DNA of 64,000 nt from Acanthornis magna (Eukaryota; Chordata; Aves; Passeriformes; Acanthizidae): NCBI GenBank assembly GCA_036785705.1, contig JAWUZG010000018.1, forward strand, positions 8,281,501 through 8,345,500, in the 5' to 3' direction. A program made the translations under genes and the position numbers. Below are positions 51,500 to 63,400 of the stretch, one piece after another. Position 1 is the stretch's first letter, and each line of letters begins with the position of its first letter. Below the pieces are notes generated by a model. That model worked only from the letters and a program-made list of their open reading frames with translations, searched no databases and had not been told where the DNA came from.

Positions 51500-53900
51500 G
51501 GTCAGGAGGGAGGTAAATAGAGAACTGTGATGGAAAGAGAATTACAATCAGTCTTTTGGGAGTGTCAGTTGAGTAGCATTTGCAGCACTGAGCAACAGCA
51601 AAAATTATAGATGCTTCTGCAGCAATAGTAGAAGCCTAAAAATGATAGAAAAATTGGAATGATTGGTGCAGCAGCAAACCTGACAGAAAACACACCACAG
51701 AGACTGTTGAAGAGAGGTAAACAAGATTATTATGGTGTTAGGACTTCGATTTTATAAAAAGTAAAGAGGGGATAAGAGGGTGTGAGAGAGGCACTGTACA
51801 GGAGGTATAATGCTAGGTTCAGACACAATGTTGTGGGAAGTTCAAGTACAATGTTGCGGGGGAAGAAGAGCACTGAGGAATCTGTTGGTGAAATCCAGCA
51901 CTTTGATGGTAAAAATGTAACATTTTCTTCAGCAAAACTGAAGAAGCTGCAGTTAAGAGAGACAAAATGATAGATTTAAACTATCTAGATACAGTTTAGT
52001 ACCTCATCAAGATGAGATGAAGAAATTATTTTTAATGCAATAAAAAGCTCTTTCCTACAACAGCCTGTTTGAGAAGCAGAAGAAAAAAACCCCAGACATT
52101 ACCCTGAACTTGGTCTCAGTGGAGGTATAGGATCTCACTTGAGAATTACCAGTGGGTGAGCCACTCTGTAACTGTGATCACAATATAATTGAAGTTAATT
52201 TTGTGTCGAGAGAAAAAGACAAATCCTGTAGACAGATACTCAGTTTCAAGAAAGAGCACAAAATGAAAAAAGAGACATTTAAAAATAAAATAAAACAAAA
52301 TGAAAAATTCAACCAGCCAACAAAAATGTCCTGTAAGGAATAGTTCTACAAGCAAGAGCCTGGAGTATGTATTGCATGCCCAGTTAAACTGTGTGCTGCA
52401 ATTCTAGGAGAAAATGAAGTCATCAAATGAAATATCTTCAAGGCTCAAGGGAAAAGCTATCATAGAAATGATGGGAAATGTAAAAAGTTACTATCTTAAG
52501 GAAAAAATGGCAGTTAAAAAATGGGAGGCCTGCACAAAAGAGAAGAAAGAAAAACCTTTAATACATGACACACATAAAAAAATAAGACTAAGACAATTTG
52601 AAGGGTATCTTAAAAAACTTTGTAGTCTATTGTACCAGAGAAGTGGTGTTTAAACAATCCCATCTTTAAAGGGAGGTCTGTATGGGCAGGTCCTGGGACC
52701 TACAATCTGATGAATCTGCCCTCCCTCCATCACAAGGCCATTGAGTCTGTGATGAATAAAAGGTCCCTGAGCATATTAATGAAGGAGATTTATTGGGAGG
52801 GCTCCAGTCAGGGTTATTCCTGCTTCACTGGTGGAGTTTTCATCATTCTGGTTTATCAGGTGTGCCACTGAATGTGTGGGCAAAGGGGATCAAGTGGTCT
52901 GAACACATTTATTTTCCAGAACCTTCTGACAGTTTTTTTTTTAACCAAAGACTCTTGAGGAAATAAAACTTCTTTAAAGTTGAATAAAAAGTTCTTTTGT
53001 GGATTGAAAGATGGTTAGATAGGAAGCAACTGGAAGGGTTCAATAGTCACTTTTGAAGAGGTCAGGAGTTGCTGGAGAGGTCATAAATGAATCTGTATTC
53101 AGGCCAGTTTGGTTCAAAATCTTCATCAGTAATCTGGAAAAGGGAGTGAATTGTGAAATTTCCAATTTCACAGATGATAGTAAGTTATTTTGGGAAATCA
53201 AATACCATGCTACTGGTAACGATCATCAAAAGAACCACAGTGAATAAATAGGAAAAAAACCCCAATAGATAAACTTTAGAGTCAAGGCAGTAAAATATAA
53301 TTCAAATCATGTTTACATGATTCTGAGCTCAGAAATGAGAGGCAGAACTCAGAGGAGTGATATAATTCATTATCATCCGCTGAGTGGAATTATTTGTATG
53401 ACAAGGAGTGGCATAATCAGAAACAGTATTGAGAAAAAACAAAAAAGTATGGGTAGAAAAAAAAAGTATTTTGTTACTATTTGAAACATTGATATGCCCA
53501 TATCCTGAATATTGTGTGTATGTGTGGTCTCTGCATCTCAGAAAAGTCAGTGGAGTTAGAGAAAGTACAAAGAACAGCAACTGAGTAAGGAGGTAAAGCC
53601 ATCGCATTACAAGGAGACACCAAGGAGTGTCAGTTCCAAGAGAAGAAAACAGGGTATGACAAAGGTTTGCAATACTTACAGGATGATGAATAAGGCACAT
53701 GTGGAGCTGTTATTCACCAACCCCACTCTACCAGCTGATTGAGTAGTGAGTGAAATCAACAGAAGGTAAGTTCAAACCAGACAATAGAAAGTATTTTTTT
53801 ACACAATGGGTACAGGACTTCTAGATACTTTTGAAACAGGAGGTTATGAAGACAAATAATATCAGCGGAATCCTAAAGAGTCATAAGGAAAATTGTGGAA
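51500..53900 (+). mobile_element. Ancient, decayed CR1/L3-like LINE (forward)
   Basis: Broken frames in one direction follow the order of a CR1-clade ORF2. At about 51740-51800, RFYKK...RGDKRV resembles the endonuclease GYRLFRKDRxGxRGGG block. At 52155-52230, NCDHNIIEVNFVSRE resembles the endonuclease SDHxxIEF block. At 53095-53205, FRPVWFKIFISNLEKG then CEISNFTDDSKL is the reverse transcriptase PVLFNIFINDL...FADDTKL region, with the catalytic-motif neighbourhood altered to FTDD. At 53500-53580, YPEYCVYVWS and VELEKVQRTAT match the HxEYCVQFWSP...LEKVQRRAT tail. About 53751-53900 resembles a 3' UTR. There are many stops and frameshifts. Ends are approximate, and assignment to CR1 versus L3 within the clade is uncertain. 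Confidence 0.72.
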
Positions 53901-56694
53901 ATCCAGTGCGGGAGAAACAGATACCAAACGGAATAGGCAGGGACACGCTCTCTAAATCTCACACAGAGACATAAATCTCACACATTTTGGATGCTCTATG
54001 TCACCAAAAGAAAGGCACTACTGCTAATCACCATTAGTCTCCCAAAACAGCATCTCCTATTACTTCTGTTAGAGATAGATTACTGTCCTTAACAGGCTAA
54101 TGTTCTGTGTCAGTATGGCATTTCTTTTTTGTAAATGTACCACAGCTTGAAGTGAAGCTTCTTTCAAAAAATATTCTTCACCTTTCTATTTTTTCTTCCC
54201 CTTATTTTCAGTAACCACTTCAAAACGTCACTAATAGAACATGAGCCAAGAATAGAGATACATTTCTACATAATAATATAACAAAAAAGAGCTGGAATTT
54301 AGATTAATGGAATAGGAAGAAAGGAAGAAAGCAAAATCTTCCTACCTATTTCCAGACCATTACTCAAGTTTTGCTTGTTATTTTGCCATGCTGTAAATAT
54401 TGTGCTATTTAACACAATTTTTTCAATAGGTTTAGTAAAATGGTAACAAGAGTACCTCTACCTATTAACTGTCCTCACTTCCTGCTAACAGGTTTCCATC
54501 CACCCTCCACACATTATGAAATCCTGTGTCTTTTTGTTTGACCAGCATAGGTAGGGTTTTGCATTTCCTCATTCAGCTTGACAGATTAATAATAGAAAAA
54601 TTAAAAAATTCAAGTAAACTCTTCACTAGCAAGTCCACGTATATTTTGAGCAAGGCTTAAAAATACTTCAAAACTAGTGAGTGAGTAAAAAAAGTCGTGA
54701 GATTTTTACTGGAAGCAAATATGATTGTTCTTATGTCTTGACATTGGGGGTTTTGAATCCATTTAAGTTAGGTCCTTAAACTTTTCCACAATCCTTGCAG
54801 CACTGGACACTTCCTTTTCAAGGAAAATGAAGCTTCTGATTCTGCTCCAGGAAGTGGGGCCGTGAAGGACATATCAAAACCCCAGGGATGTGGCAGCAAA
54901 GATAGCTTCTACATGTCACCCTAAAAGAGCAAGTGTCCCAGGAGGAGCTGCTCCCAGCCAGCCAGTGAGAAGCTTTGAGTTTTTTAAAATGATTATCTCT
55001 GTTAATAATCTATCCATAGATCTACAGGACAGCAGAAGGAACAGGGGCTGCTCAGCCTGCATTTCTAGTTAGCCTTTGTGGGAGGATAACGTGCTAATAC
55101 TTCATGCTTTAATGCAAACTTGCACAGACTCCTCACAGCCTGTGTGTAATTGCACATGCAAACCTTTAAGCCCTTAGCTGTATTTTTTGTTTCCTTACAT
55201 GCACACATATACCCAGTTCCCATGTTTTATACTGCTTCTGTGCACATTTTTCTTAAATCTTGTTCGTGATTTGGAATCATCTGTAGGAAAAAAGAGCAGG
55301 AAATGTTTTGAAATAGGGCAGACTGGTATGACCTCCAGCAGCACAGGTACAATTACCACCTTTCACAAATACATTAGCAAATGAAATGTTGCAATTTTCC
55401 TTTCACTCACTGGTTTCACAGAGATGCCAATGAAGTAATTCATGACTTAACGGAAAACAATCATGACTTTTACTAATTCCTCTATTTGCACCTAACCCCA
55501 GAATAGGATTTAAACAAAGAAAGCCTTATTTCTTAAAGCAACCCCATTCCACTCCTCCAGACATGTTTATGCGTGCATAAAATCTCCCTAGAGAATTATT
55601 TACTACCTTTCTTGCCTTTAATCACACAATCTGCAGATTAAAGGGAAGAATGTTGTCTGAAAGTTTACTGTATTTTTCCATGGTGACTAAGCGCCATTTC
55701 TGTGAAATCTGAAGCTCTTAGAACAAATTGAAGACTAACACCAAGTGAATACTCTTTGCTCCTAATGGTGGGTTCAGGAAAACAAAATGCTATATAGTGT
55801 TTATGAAAAATGCTTTCAAGAATCATTGGAAGAAATTAAACTGCTTAATATCTGCATAAGTATTCGTTCAAATGATAAACGTATGCAAGGTGTGGGGTTT
55901 TTTTTTTGTTTTCTGATGCTTGGACATTAAAGGGTTGTCACCGTTGTGACGCACCTAAAGCGGGAGGAGAATTACAGATTTTGTCTTTACAAAAGATAGA
56001 AGTTGGAATTACAGTTGATTTTGATATAACTGTCTTTTGAATACTGATTATAAACATTTCCACTAGAGAGATATGGTCTATAGACTGAACTAAGGGATGC
56101 TGAGTCTTAAAACTCCTCGTGCTCAAGAATTCAACCTCATGCTTTGGATATATACACTTTTCTTTCAGTGCAGGTTATTGTGTATAGCTGATAAACTCTT
56201 TTATTTTGCATAACATTACCTCAGTGTTACACTTTTCTCAATCACATTTTCAAAATTAATTCCCTTTGTCAGAAGTACTGTCTTGAGAGAGTATATAAAT
56301 TAGGAAATTAAAAGGAGAGACATAAGTATATTTAAGCATGACTCAGATAACTTGTAATTACAATGAGAGACATTTATAGATAAAAAATAATTCATTATAT
56401 TTTTCAATTACTATCACACAAGATGGCTTCCATTCTGTGATACATTCCTGGAAATTTCCTGCTGAAATGCCTCAAAATTGAATGTAAAACTAAGTATATC
56501 TTTATAAAGAAATCATATTTGCCTTTAGGGAGACCCAAGATATGTACATGCAAAATAATTAACCCACCCTAGTGTTTGACATGGGAGGAGACAGAACAGA
56601 CGATCTCAAACAAACGCAGGGACAGAAGAGCTCAAACAAGATACGAGTTCTGGTGTAATACAAGTGCCAGTGTCAGGGTCAAGAAGGAGGATAA
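53901..56694. other. Non-coding sequence, nothing recognised
   Basis: AT-rich. A small CpG cluster lies at 55865-55965 (including CCGTTGTGACGCACC and AAAGCGGGAGG). Otherwise no repeat family, RNA gene or exon was supported. Confidence 0.5.
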
Positions 56695-56826
56695 TGTTCA
56701 AAGTCAGGTTGGGTGGAGCTTTTAACAACCTAATCTAGTGGAAGATGTCCCTACCCATAGCAGGGGGTTTGAAACTGTAGGTATTTATAGGTCCCTTTCA
56801 ACCCAAAACATTCTGTAGTATTCTAT
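56695..56826 (+). mobile_element. CR1 LINE 3'-end fragment (forward)
   Basis: Matches the last ~130 bases of an avian CR1: TTCAAAGTCAGGTTGGGTGGAGC, then 'taacaacctaatctagtggaagatgtccctacccatagcagggggtttga', then 'ggtccctttcaacccaaaacattctgtagtattctatga'. It is strongly 5'-truncated, with moderate divergence and a short insertion in the middle of the UTR. Confidence 0.92.
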
Positions 56827-57341
56827 GAAATTCCAAGACACATGCCAGGACTATCCATTTAAAAATGGTGACACCACAAGAGAAAAAGAAGTCACAGCAG
56901 TCACAGTAGTAAGCATGAGAAAAGATGACTGGAGAAATAGTGTAAATTATCACAGAGAATTACATATGAAAATATTCCAGTTTATTAGAAAATTTTCATC
57001 ACAAGATGGTAACATCGTGTTACATGAGCATCAGTCATACTCTGACCAAATACTGTGAGCAATATAACCTGTTACTGACTTTATGAGAAAAGAAATCAAA
57101 TAGATCTGAAAAATAACAATAGATTCTGAAATTAACTGTCTAATTAAGGATCATAAGTTTATCATAAATATTACAATACCTGCACTGGTCACATTCTTAT
57201 TTTCATAAATCAGTGAGGGCTAAAGTTTACATGTACATTTGTATGAACAAATGGTAGTACCAGTTCAAAGTACCAACTAGGCAAATATTTTATTTAATGT
57301 ATATCTTTTTTCTCTTGTTTAGTTGGAATGACATGTAGTAA
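56827..57341. other. Short interval between two CR1 copies
   Basis: AT-rich sequence with an open frame (56825-57058 plus, 77 codons) of no recognised family. Nothing else seen. Confidence 0.5.
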
Positions 57342-57697
57342 TCACAGAATCAATTAGGTTGGAAAAGACCTCTGAAGAATCCAACGTGTGACCGAGCACC
57401 GCCTTGTCTACTACACCATCGCACTGAGTGCCGCATTCAGGATTTCCTTAAACACCTTCAGGGACGGTGACTCCACCACCTCCAAGGGCAGCCCATTCCA
57501 ATGTCTAATCACTCTTTCTGTGAAGAAATTCTTCCAAATGTCTCACCTACACCTCCCCTGGTACAGTTTAACACTGTGGCCTCTTGTCCTGCTGCTGGTT
57601 ACCTGGGAGCACAGGCAGACTCACCCCAGCTACAACCTTCTTTCTGGTAGCTGTAGAGAGCAATAAGGTCACCCTGAGTCTCCTCTTCATCTGCATC
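57342..57697 (-). mobile_element. CR1 LINE, 5'-truncated 3' end (reverse)
   Basis: Starts with AATCACAGAATCAATTAGGTTGG (the 3' terminus) and contains the standard reverse-oriented CR1 words 'aacgtgtgaccgagcaccgccttgtc', 'agggacggtgactccaccacctcc', 'gggcagcccattccaatgtctaatcac', 'tgtgaagaaattcttcc' and 'cctcttgtcctgctgctggtt'. It ends at 'gagtctcctcttc'. CpGs are well kept (five within the first ~130 bases), suggesting one of the youngest insertions here. A 92-codon plus-strand frame is antisense and has no meaning of its own. Confidence 0.95.
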
Positions 57698-58983
57698 ATC
57701 ATCTCCTATTATCACATGTATGGAAAACCAGAATTCCATTTGTAACAATTTTTACTGAAAAAATTTCCACTCAGTTAACAGAAATAACCAGAGCTAGTAG
57801 CCAGGAATTGGAATGACATTCACAGAAGGATCATACTGGTCTTACTGCTCCCTCTAGATGTTTTTTCTGCATATGTAATTGATTGTCCTCTTAGATCAGT
57901 GTATTCAGGACTTATTCCCATGTAGTTACACCTCTGTAAGCAAGCAGAGGCAGAGAAAGCCCAGCTGACTTCATGGATAGCTAGATTTACATTTACATGA
58001 AATAAAAATATTCAGTCCTTGGGGAAAACTTCAGCATCTCAGCACTCATTGTCATAGCAGATTAACATAATCAAAAGATCATAGTACTTTTGATTGAAAA
58101 CTCTTCTGAAAAAATGTAACAATTAGTGTCCCAGTACAAGGAGCTGCAAGTTAAAAACTTGAAAATCTGGCCCTTGTTTTGATACCCTGATGAGAGTAAG
58201 AGTTTTGGAAAAATCTGGCCTATGCTGTCATTCTGAATACTAAAAATACAGTTTCATACATGCAACTCACATCACTTCTGTATTTAACTGTACCCAAAGC
58301 AGCAATGCCACCATATGGTGTAGTCCTCTTAGCTATATCAGTGTTTAATTGACAACACCAATGGGAGCCCATGGAAATACAGTGATTATGAGTCAGTATG
58401 TGGTTAACAATGCCAGGTACAGACATCCTCAGAGGGAGAGTGGGAAATGCCTGAGGGAATTCATTAGTTTCTAACATCCTTTTCCATTACTTTCAAGCCC
58501 CTAATTTCTGTTAGAAGGACTCACCAGCAGGTTCATGTCTCCTATCTTTTGAAAACTGCAGGATGAAATTTCCCCACGCACAGCTTGGAATAAAACAGGC
58601 CAAGAATGTGTAAGACTAAATGTAGTTTGCACTCAGTTTTTTCTGCTCAGGCATCGTACCTCTTAGGGGAGAATACTATGCAGTGAGTATGAAAATTGTC
58701 ATCTGTTATGCTGGAATACCCATCCAAGTGCATTGGAATTTTCTACTAAATTCTGGTTTGGTTTTTTGGGGTTTTTTTAATGGAACATTCATGAAGCATA
58801 TAGAATTTTTTTATCAACTTACAAGAAAAGACATAAACCCAAACCTCATATAGAATATACAGAATATTTTCCTTCTTTTTTTATGTATCTTATAATTTCT
58901 GAAAAGGTTTGAGACCTGGAGTTAAATTTGTTCCACTCTGTTCCTTTGACATCTGCTCTGGCACTACTTGCTGTTCAAAAAAG
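57698..58983. other. Non-coding sequence, nothing recognised
   Basis: AT-rich interval between two reverse CR1 copies. T/G-rich run at 58755-58780. No exon or repeat recognised. Confidence 0.5.
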
Positions 58984-59599
58984 ATCACAGAAATCATAGA
59001 ATATACTGAGTTTGAAGGGACCCATCAATATCATGGAGTTCACCTCCTGGCCCTGCACAAGACCAAGAGTCACACCATGTGCCTAAGAGTGTTGTCCAAA
59101 AGCTTCTCGAACTCTGTTGTGTGAAAAACCTTTTCCTGATATCTAACCTACACCTCTCCTGCCTCAGCTTCATGCCATTCCCTTGAGCCCTGTCACTGGT
59201 CACGAGAGGGAAGAGATCACTACCTGCTCTGGTTCCCCTCACAAGGAAGTTGTAGAACACAATATCTCCCCTCAGTCTCCTCCAGGCTGAACAGACCAAG
59301 TGAGCTCAGCCACTCCTCATACACCTTCCCCTCCAGAGCCTTCACCATCCTTGTGGCCCTCCTTTGTACAGTCTTTAACAGCTTTATGCCTTTTTTGTAC
59401 TGTCACACCCCACACTGCCCACAAGGTTCAAGGTGAGGCTGCCCCAGGTCAGAGCAGAGCAGGACAATCCCCTCCTTGCCTGGCTGGTGATGCTGTGCCT
59501 GATGTCCCCAGGACAAGGGCTGGCCCTCCTGGCTGCCAGGGCACTGCTGGCTCATGTTCAGCTTTCCAGATGCCTTACCCAAAGGCTCTCAACTGTTCC

Positions 59600-59770
59600 A
59601 TTGCCAGCTCTGAGCACCTTACATTCCAAATCTTCTATTACATACAGTGCCACCTTCTGCCTCTTCTGCCCTGCCTGTCCCTTCTGAAGAGCCTTTAACC
59701 ATCCAACAGGGTGCTCCAGTCACAGGACTCATCCCACCAGGTTTCACTGATGCCAACGAGGACCTTCACC
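59600..59770 (-). pseudogene. Remnant of CR1 ORF2 endonuclease
   Basis: Encodes the conserved segment LVGISETWWDESCDWS, followed after one stop by RLFRRDRQGRRG, both hallmarks of the apurinic/apyrimidinic-like endonuclease that nicks target DNA. The N-terminal catalytic residues upstream and everything after about residue 130 of the domain are missing. Confidence 0.8.
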
Positions 59771-59839
59771 CTCCTCATCAGCTCTGTGTCCTTCTAGTTC
59801 CAGGGCCTCAGACATGTTGTAGAAGGTGGCAGTCCTATC

Positions 59840-60470
59840 TGTTAAATTTACAGAAGGAGGAGGAACCTTCCTCCTCGTATGTGAAGTGACCTGCTTCCAG
59901 CCTTTATCTTCAACAGACCCTTGACTAATTAGCTTTCAGGGTTCTGAGTCCACCTGTTTCTCCACTGCAATGAAGGTTTGAGGCTCCTGAGTGTCCTGAG
60001 CCTGTAACATCTCTGAAAATAACCATTCAATCTCTTGCTCATTCACTCAAATACAATGGAACTTCATCACTTCCTCCTGTAGCTCCCTCCCTTGGTGACA
60101 CAGCTCCTCAGCCACAGCACAGCCTTCTGCAAAAGACCCCTTGGTCAGCCCCAGCTTCACGGAGAGGCATCAGTCACTCCTGGAACCTGTGACCTTGAGA
60201 GCCACACCTTCCATCAGCAGGTCTGTCTGGCTGGAGGCGTCTGACACAGCCGGGCCAGTGACTCCAGCAGCTGCAGGGGAACGAGCTCCGCAGAGTGTCA
60301 ATACCGCAGCTGAAGAAGCTTTCACTGGTACCCTAATAGGGCTGAAGGGATCTTTTTGTGCTCTTCACCAGAAAAAACCTCTTCACATCGGTCTAACCCT
60401 CGCCCTTGGACTTGCCTCAGTCACCCGTGCTGCCACTGCTGCTGCTGCTGCTGCTTCGCCAACTGACCCA
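59840..60470 (-). pseudogene. Remnant of CR1 ORF1
   Basis: Part of the element above. CR1 ORF1 encodes an RNA-binding chaperone-like protein. Recognisable pieces are a QTD-type segment (SSQTD), a coiled, Glu-rich stretch (AEELCHQGRELQEEV) followed by EQEIEWLFSEMLQ, and the C-terminal GWKQVTSHTRRK. At least three in-frame stops interrupt it (for example in the HCI*VNEQ and SEP*KLIS regions), and the C-terminus shifts frame before the ORF2 remnant. Not translatable as a full protein. Confidence 0.75.
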
Positions 60471-60490
60471 AAAGATGAGCCCAACACCAG

Positions 60491-63400
60491 ACACTAAAAT
60501 TCCTTAAAGTTTTGCCATTCAAAGAGCAGATAGAAACTGCATTAACTCCACTAGACAGCTCCACTTCTAGAATCCACTCTACCTTGTTTCCCTCCACATT
60601 TTCAAGTAGGCAATCCATTTTCTACAGTTCCTGTAAAGTGTCATACGCTTTCAGAATACGTTTGAAGGGTACATACAGTTTGCAATATGCTCGTGCATCC
60701 TTTGCACTGAAAGCTGATCTGTTAATGTACTCTAACGGTTATCATGGACTTCTTCCAGAGTACATTAATGCCAACAGGAGATTCACAATAAGCCCTGAAA
60801 TCCAGATCAAATCCTGTTTCCTTACTATTACTGTATGGATGGACACGGATAAATAATCTATTCTCACAAATATCTCCTGAACTCTTCTGATAGTTTCCAC
60901 ATCACCTGCTTGTGTTGAGTGATACATCAAATAGCATCCTAGTAGCACTGGTGCAATGGTTCCACAGAATTCTTTCTCACAGAGAAAAAGACACTATTTA
61001 TATCACTGGGCAATCAATTTTCATTCTAAAAACATATTGGAGGAGCAAAGAGCGTTAAATATAGATGAGTAAAACATTTAATAGGAAAAAAAATGAAGTT
61101 CTTTTGTTTCATATTTACAAACTCTCCTTGATTTACCTGTTACCTTTATTTTAAAGAGAGAGATCCAATGATGAAAATCATACTTTTAATTTCATAGCAC
61201 TCTAACTGCATATCATGTGAAAAAAAGCTTTCTTTTTGGTTTTTAATAATAACAAAAAGACTCTAACAACTTAACGCACCACAGATTGATCCCAGGTCTG
61301 TTTCTAGAAAGTCATGGAAAATAAAATTCTAAAAGGATTTCATTCTCAATAATCCCAGTATCATTAACAGTGAATATTATTCAGAAATCCCATTTGTATA
61401 TACACCAAAGCCTTCAAGTTTTGTGTGGTTTTTGATCCATGGCATTCACCGGCAGCAGGAAGAAAAACATCAGAGATAGAAAAAAGATGTTCTCATGGGC
61501 AGTTAGTATTCACACATTTCATATCCAGAATCTAGAATTATTGCTCTGTGATTGGCCTTCCATAACAGCCAAAGCAAGCATCGGCTTATCCCTCCATCAA
61601 TACAGTCTGACCCCTTTTAGTCTGTCTAAACCTCACCTGCAACTTTCTAAAGTTAATGGAAAGGTGCCTGTTGACTTCAGCAAGATGTAGGTCAAATCTT
61701 ATCGGAATACTTATTCCTGAACAAGCAAAAAAGGGAAAGCATATGGAAACAGTATTATTTTATGCTGCATTTTAATAATTCTTCTGTCTCAAAAAAACTT
61801 TCACCTTTGTCTGGGCTAACCACTAGTGTCAAGGAATAGAAACCAGACCAGAAGTACACCAGGTGTGCTCCAAGACATTTACTACTTAAAAATGAAAGTG
61901 CAGAAAATGAAAACAGTAAAAAATCAAAAGTGAAGCAGTCCTTTTAGTAAATGTTGTAATAAGAATTGCTGGGTCACATTTGTGCCATAGCAGGTATCTT
62001 AATGTCTCTGATTGTGCCTGGATTTGTGAAGTGCTGTGGCATTTGGCAGTGCAGATTAAGATTCAGGCTTCATCAGTATTTTGGTATTGCCAAAATCACT
62101 AGAGTGCAGAATGCATAATTGGCTGTGGAAGAAGAGATGGTGCCTATTCTAGCACAGAGGGGGAAGGCCATCTATAGCTGACCCACTGTAAAGCCTACAG
62201 GTGCAAAGAAAGCTGCCCACAACTTCCAGACATTTGAAAGATGACAGTGGGTTTAAAGCCTTGATGGTAGGACTTGAGGAGATTTTACCATCTTTTTAAG
62301 GTAAATTTTGTTACAGAAAGTGAGAGAAAAACATCAAAGATGAATTTTTCAAGGTGATCTAGAAAAGTTAGACGTCCAGGTCTCATTAAACTTTCCTAGT
62401 GCTCTCAGGGATTTGAAGATGTGAAGAGGTTTTTCCCTGATAATCCTTACCCCATATTGCAAGCTGGGGCCCTGAGAAGTCATAGTTCCTCCATCCTATG
62501 GCTGCTTGCAGGGTCTATTTTCTTCTTTAATCTTTGCTATACTGAACTGGTGTTGATTGAACAAGTATTGATCTATAATCAAATATATTCATGTTAAAAT
62601 CTCAGAAAGATTCTTAATTTTATACATTGCAGATGGTAGACACATTTATTATAAGGTAACCTTGAGCTGTAAACATATTTCTGCCACAGTTCAACAATTT
62701 TTAAATATCTAGACTTTAATATAAAATCAAATCTGTTGACATTCAACATGTCAAGGATAAGTCTCTATGCACAAACACTTTTTAAATGTTTTGGAGTTAA
62801 CTTTGTTCATGGCAGCTTGAACTATAAAAAACATGACAAAGGCATCAAGCCGATGTAAACTCATTATCTATGAATAATGTAAAGCGAATGTGCCAGATTT
62901 GTACTTCTGGGTGGCAAGGCTGGTGCACAGATGTAGTACTAATGATAATGGAATTATTTTCCAAGGTTCAAGCTAACTTAATAAGTCCAAAAAAGAAAGA
63001 TTACATGTTGATGATTGTGTACTGAAAGAGCTGAAAGGAAAATTTCAATATTTACATCCAAGATGCTAAATTCTGGGCCAAGAGTGGTTTTAAGCAGAAC
63101 TCTAATTCAGTCTTTTTCAGAAGCAAGGATAAACACAGGATTGCTTGATGTATTCAAGCATGGAGAAATGCAAGGAGGCTGAAGCTGCTTTGATAAAGGT
63201 GCCCTGTGCCAATGTATTGGCTACCCCTCTCAATAACAAAACCAATGCATCTCAATAATAACAGAAGTGCAACAGGCATGGCAGAAAGTTTTTTCTAGCT
63301 TTTTGACATTGTGGGAGACAGATTATTTCTTTTCACTTGTCAATAATTTGATTAACATACATGTATCGTACTTTGAAACTTCATTTTTGCAGTAAATAAT

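Larger units (their letters stand above)
58984..60490 (-). mobile_element. Internally deleted CR1 LINE with ORF1, partial ORF2 endonuclease and 3' end (reverse)
   Basis: Reading leftward on the minus strand, a CR1 5' half comes first. ORF1-like peptides are VSDASSQTDLL, GCAVAEELCHQGRELQEEV, EIEWLFSEMLQ and GWKQVTSHTRRK (about 60250-59870). The start of the ORF2 apurinic endonuclease follows: LVGISETWWDESCDWS, then RLFRRDRQGRRG (about 59765-59650). Near 59575 the sequence jumps to the ORF2 C-terminus (LNMSQQC, then QYKKGIKLLKTVQRRAT, GLFSLE, VTSDRAQGNGMKL, DIRKRFFT) and the 3' UTR, ending at 58984. A complete CR1 is about 4.5 kb, so roughly 2-3 kb holding most of the endonuclease and all reverse transcriptase motifs is missing. 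Stops and frameshifts show the copy is dead. A (CTG)6 run at 60436-60453 lies in the ORF1 part. Confidence 0.9.

Noticed and set aside
60436..60453. (CTG)6 triplet repeat as a possible gene-linked trinucleotide repeat
   Set aside because: It lies in the ORF1 part of the dead CR1 copy, and six units is short.
59300..60497. Plus-strand open frames of 132 and 118 codons
   Set aside because: They are antisense to the CR1 ORF1/ORF2 remnant, which accounts for their openness.
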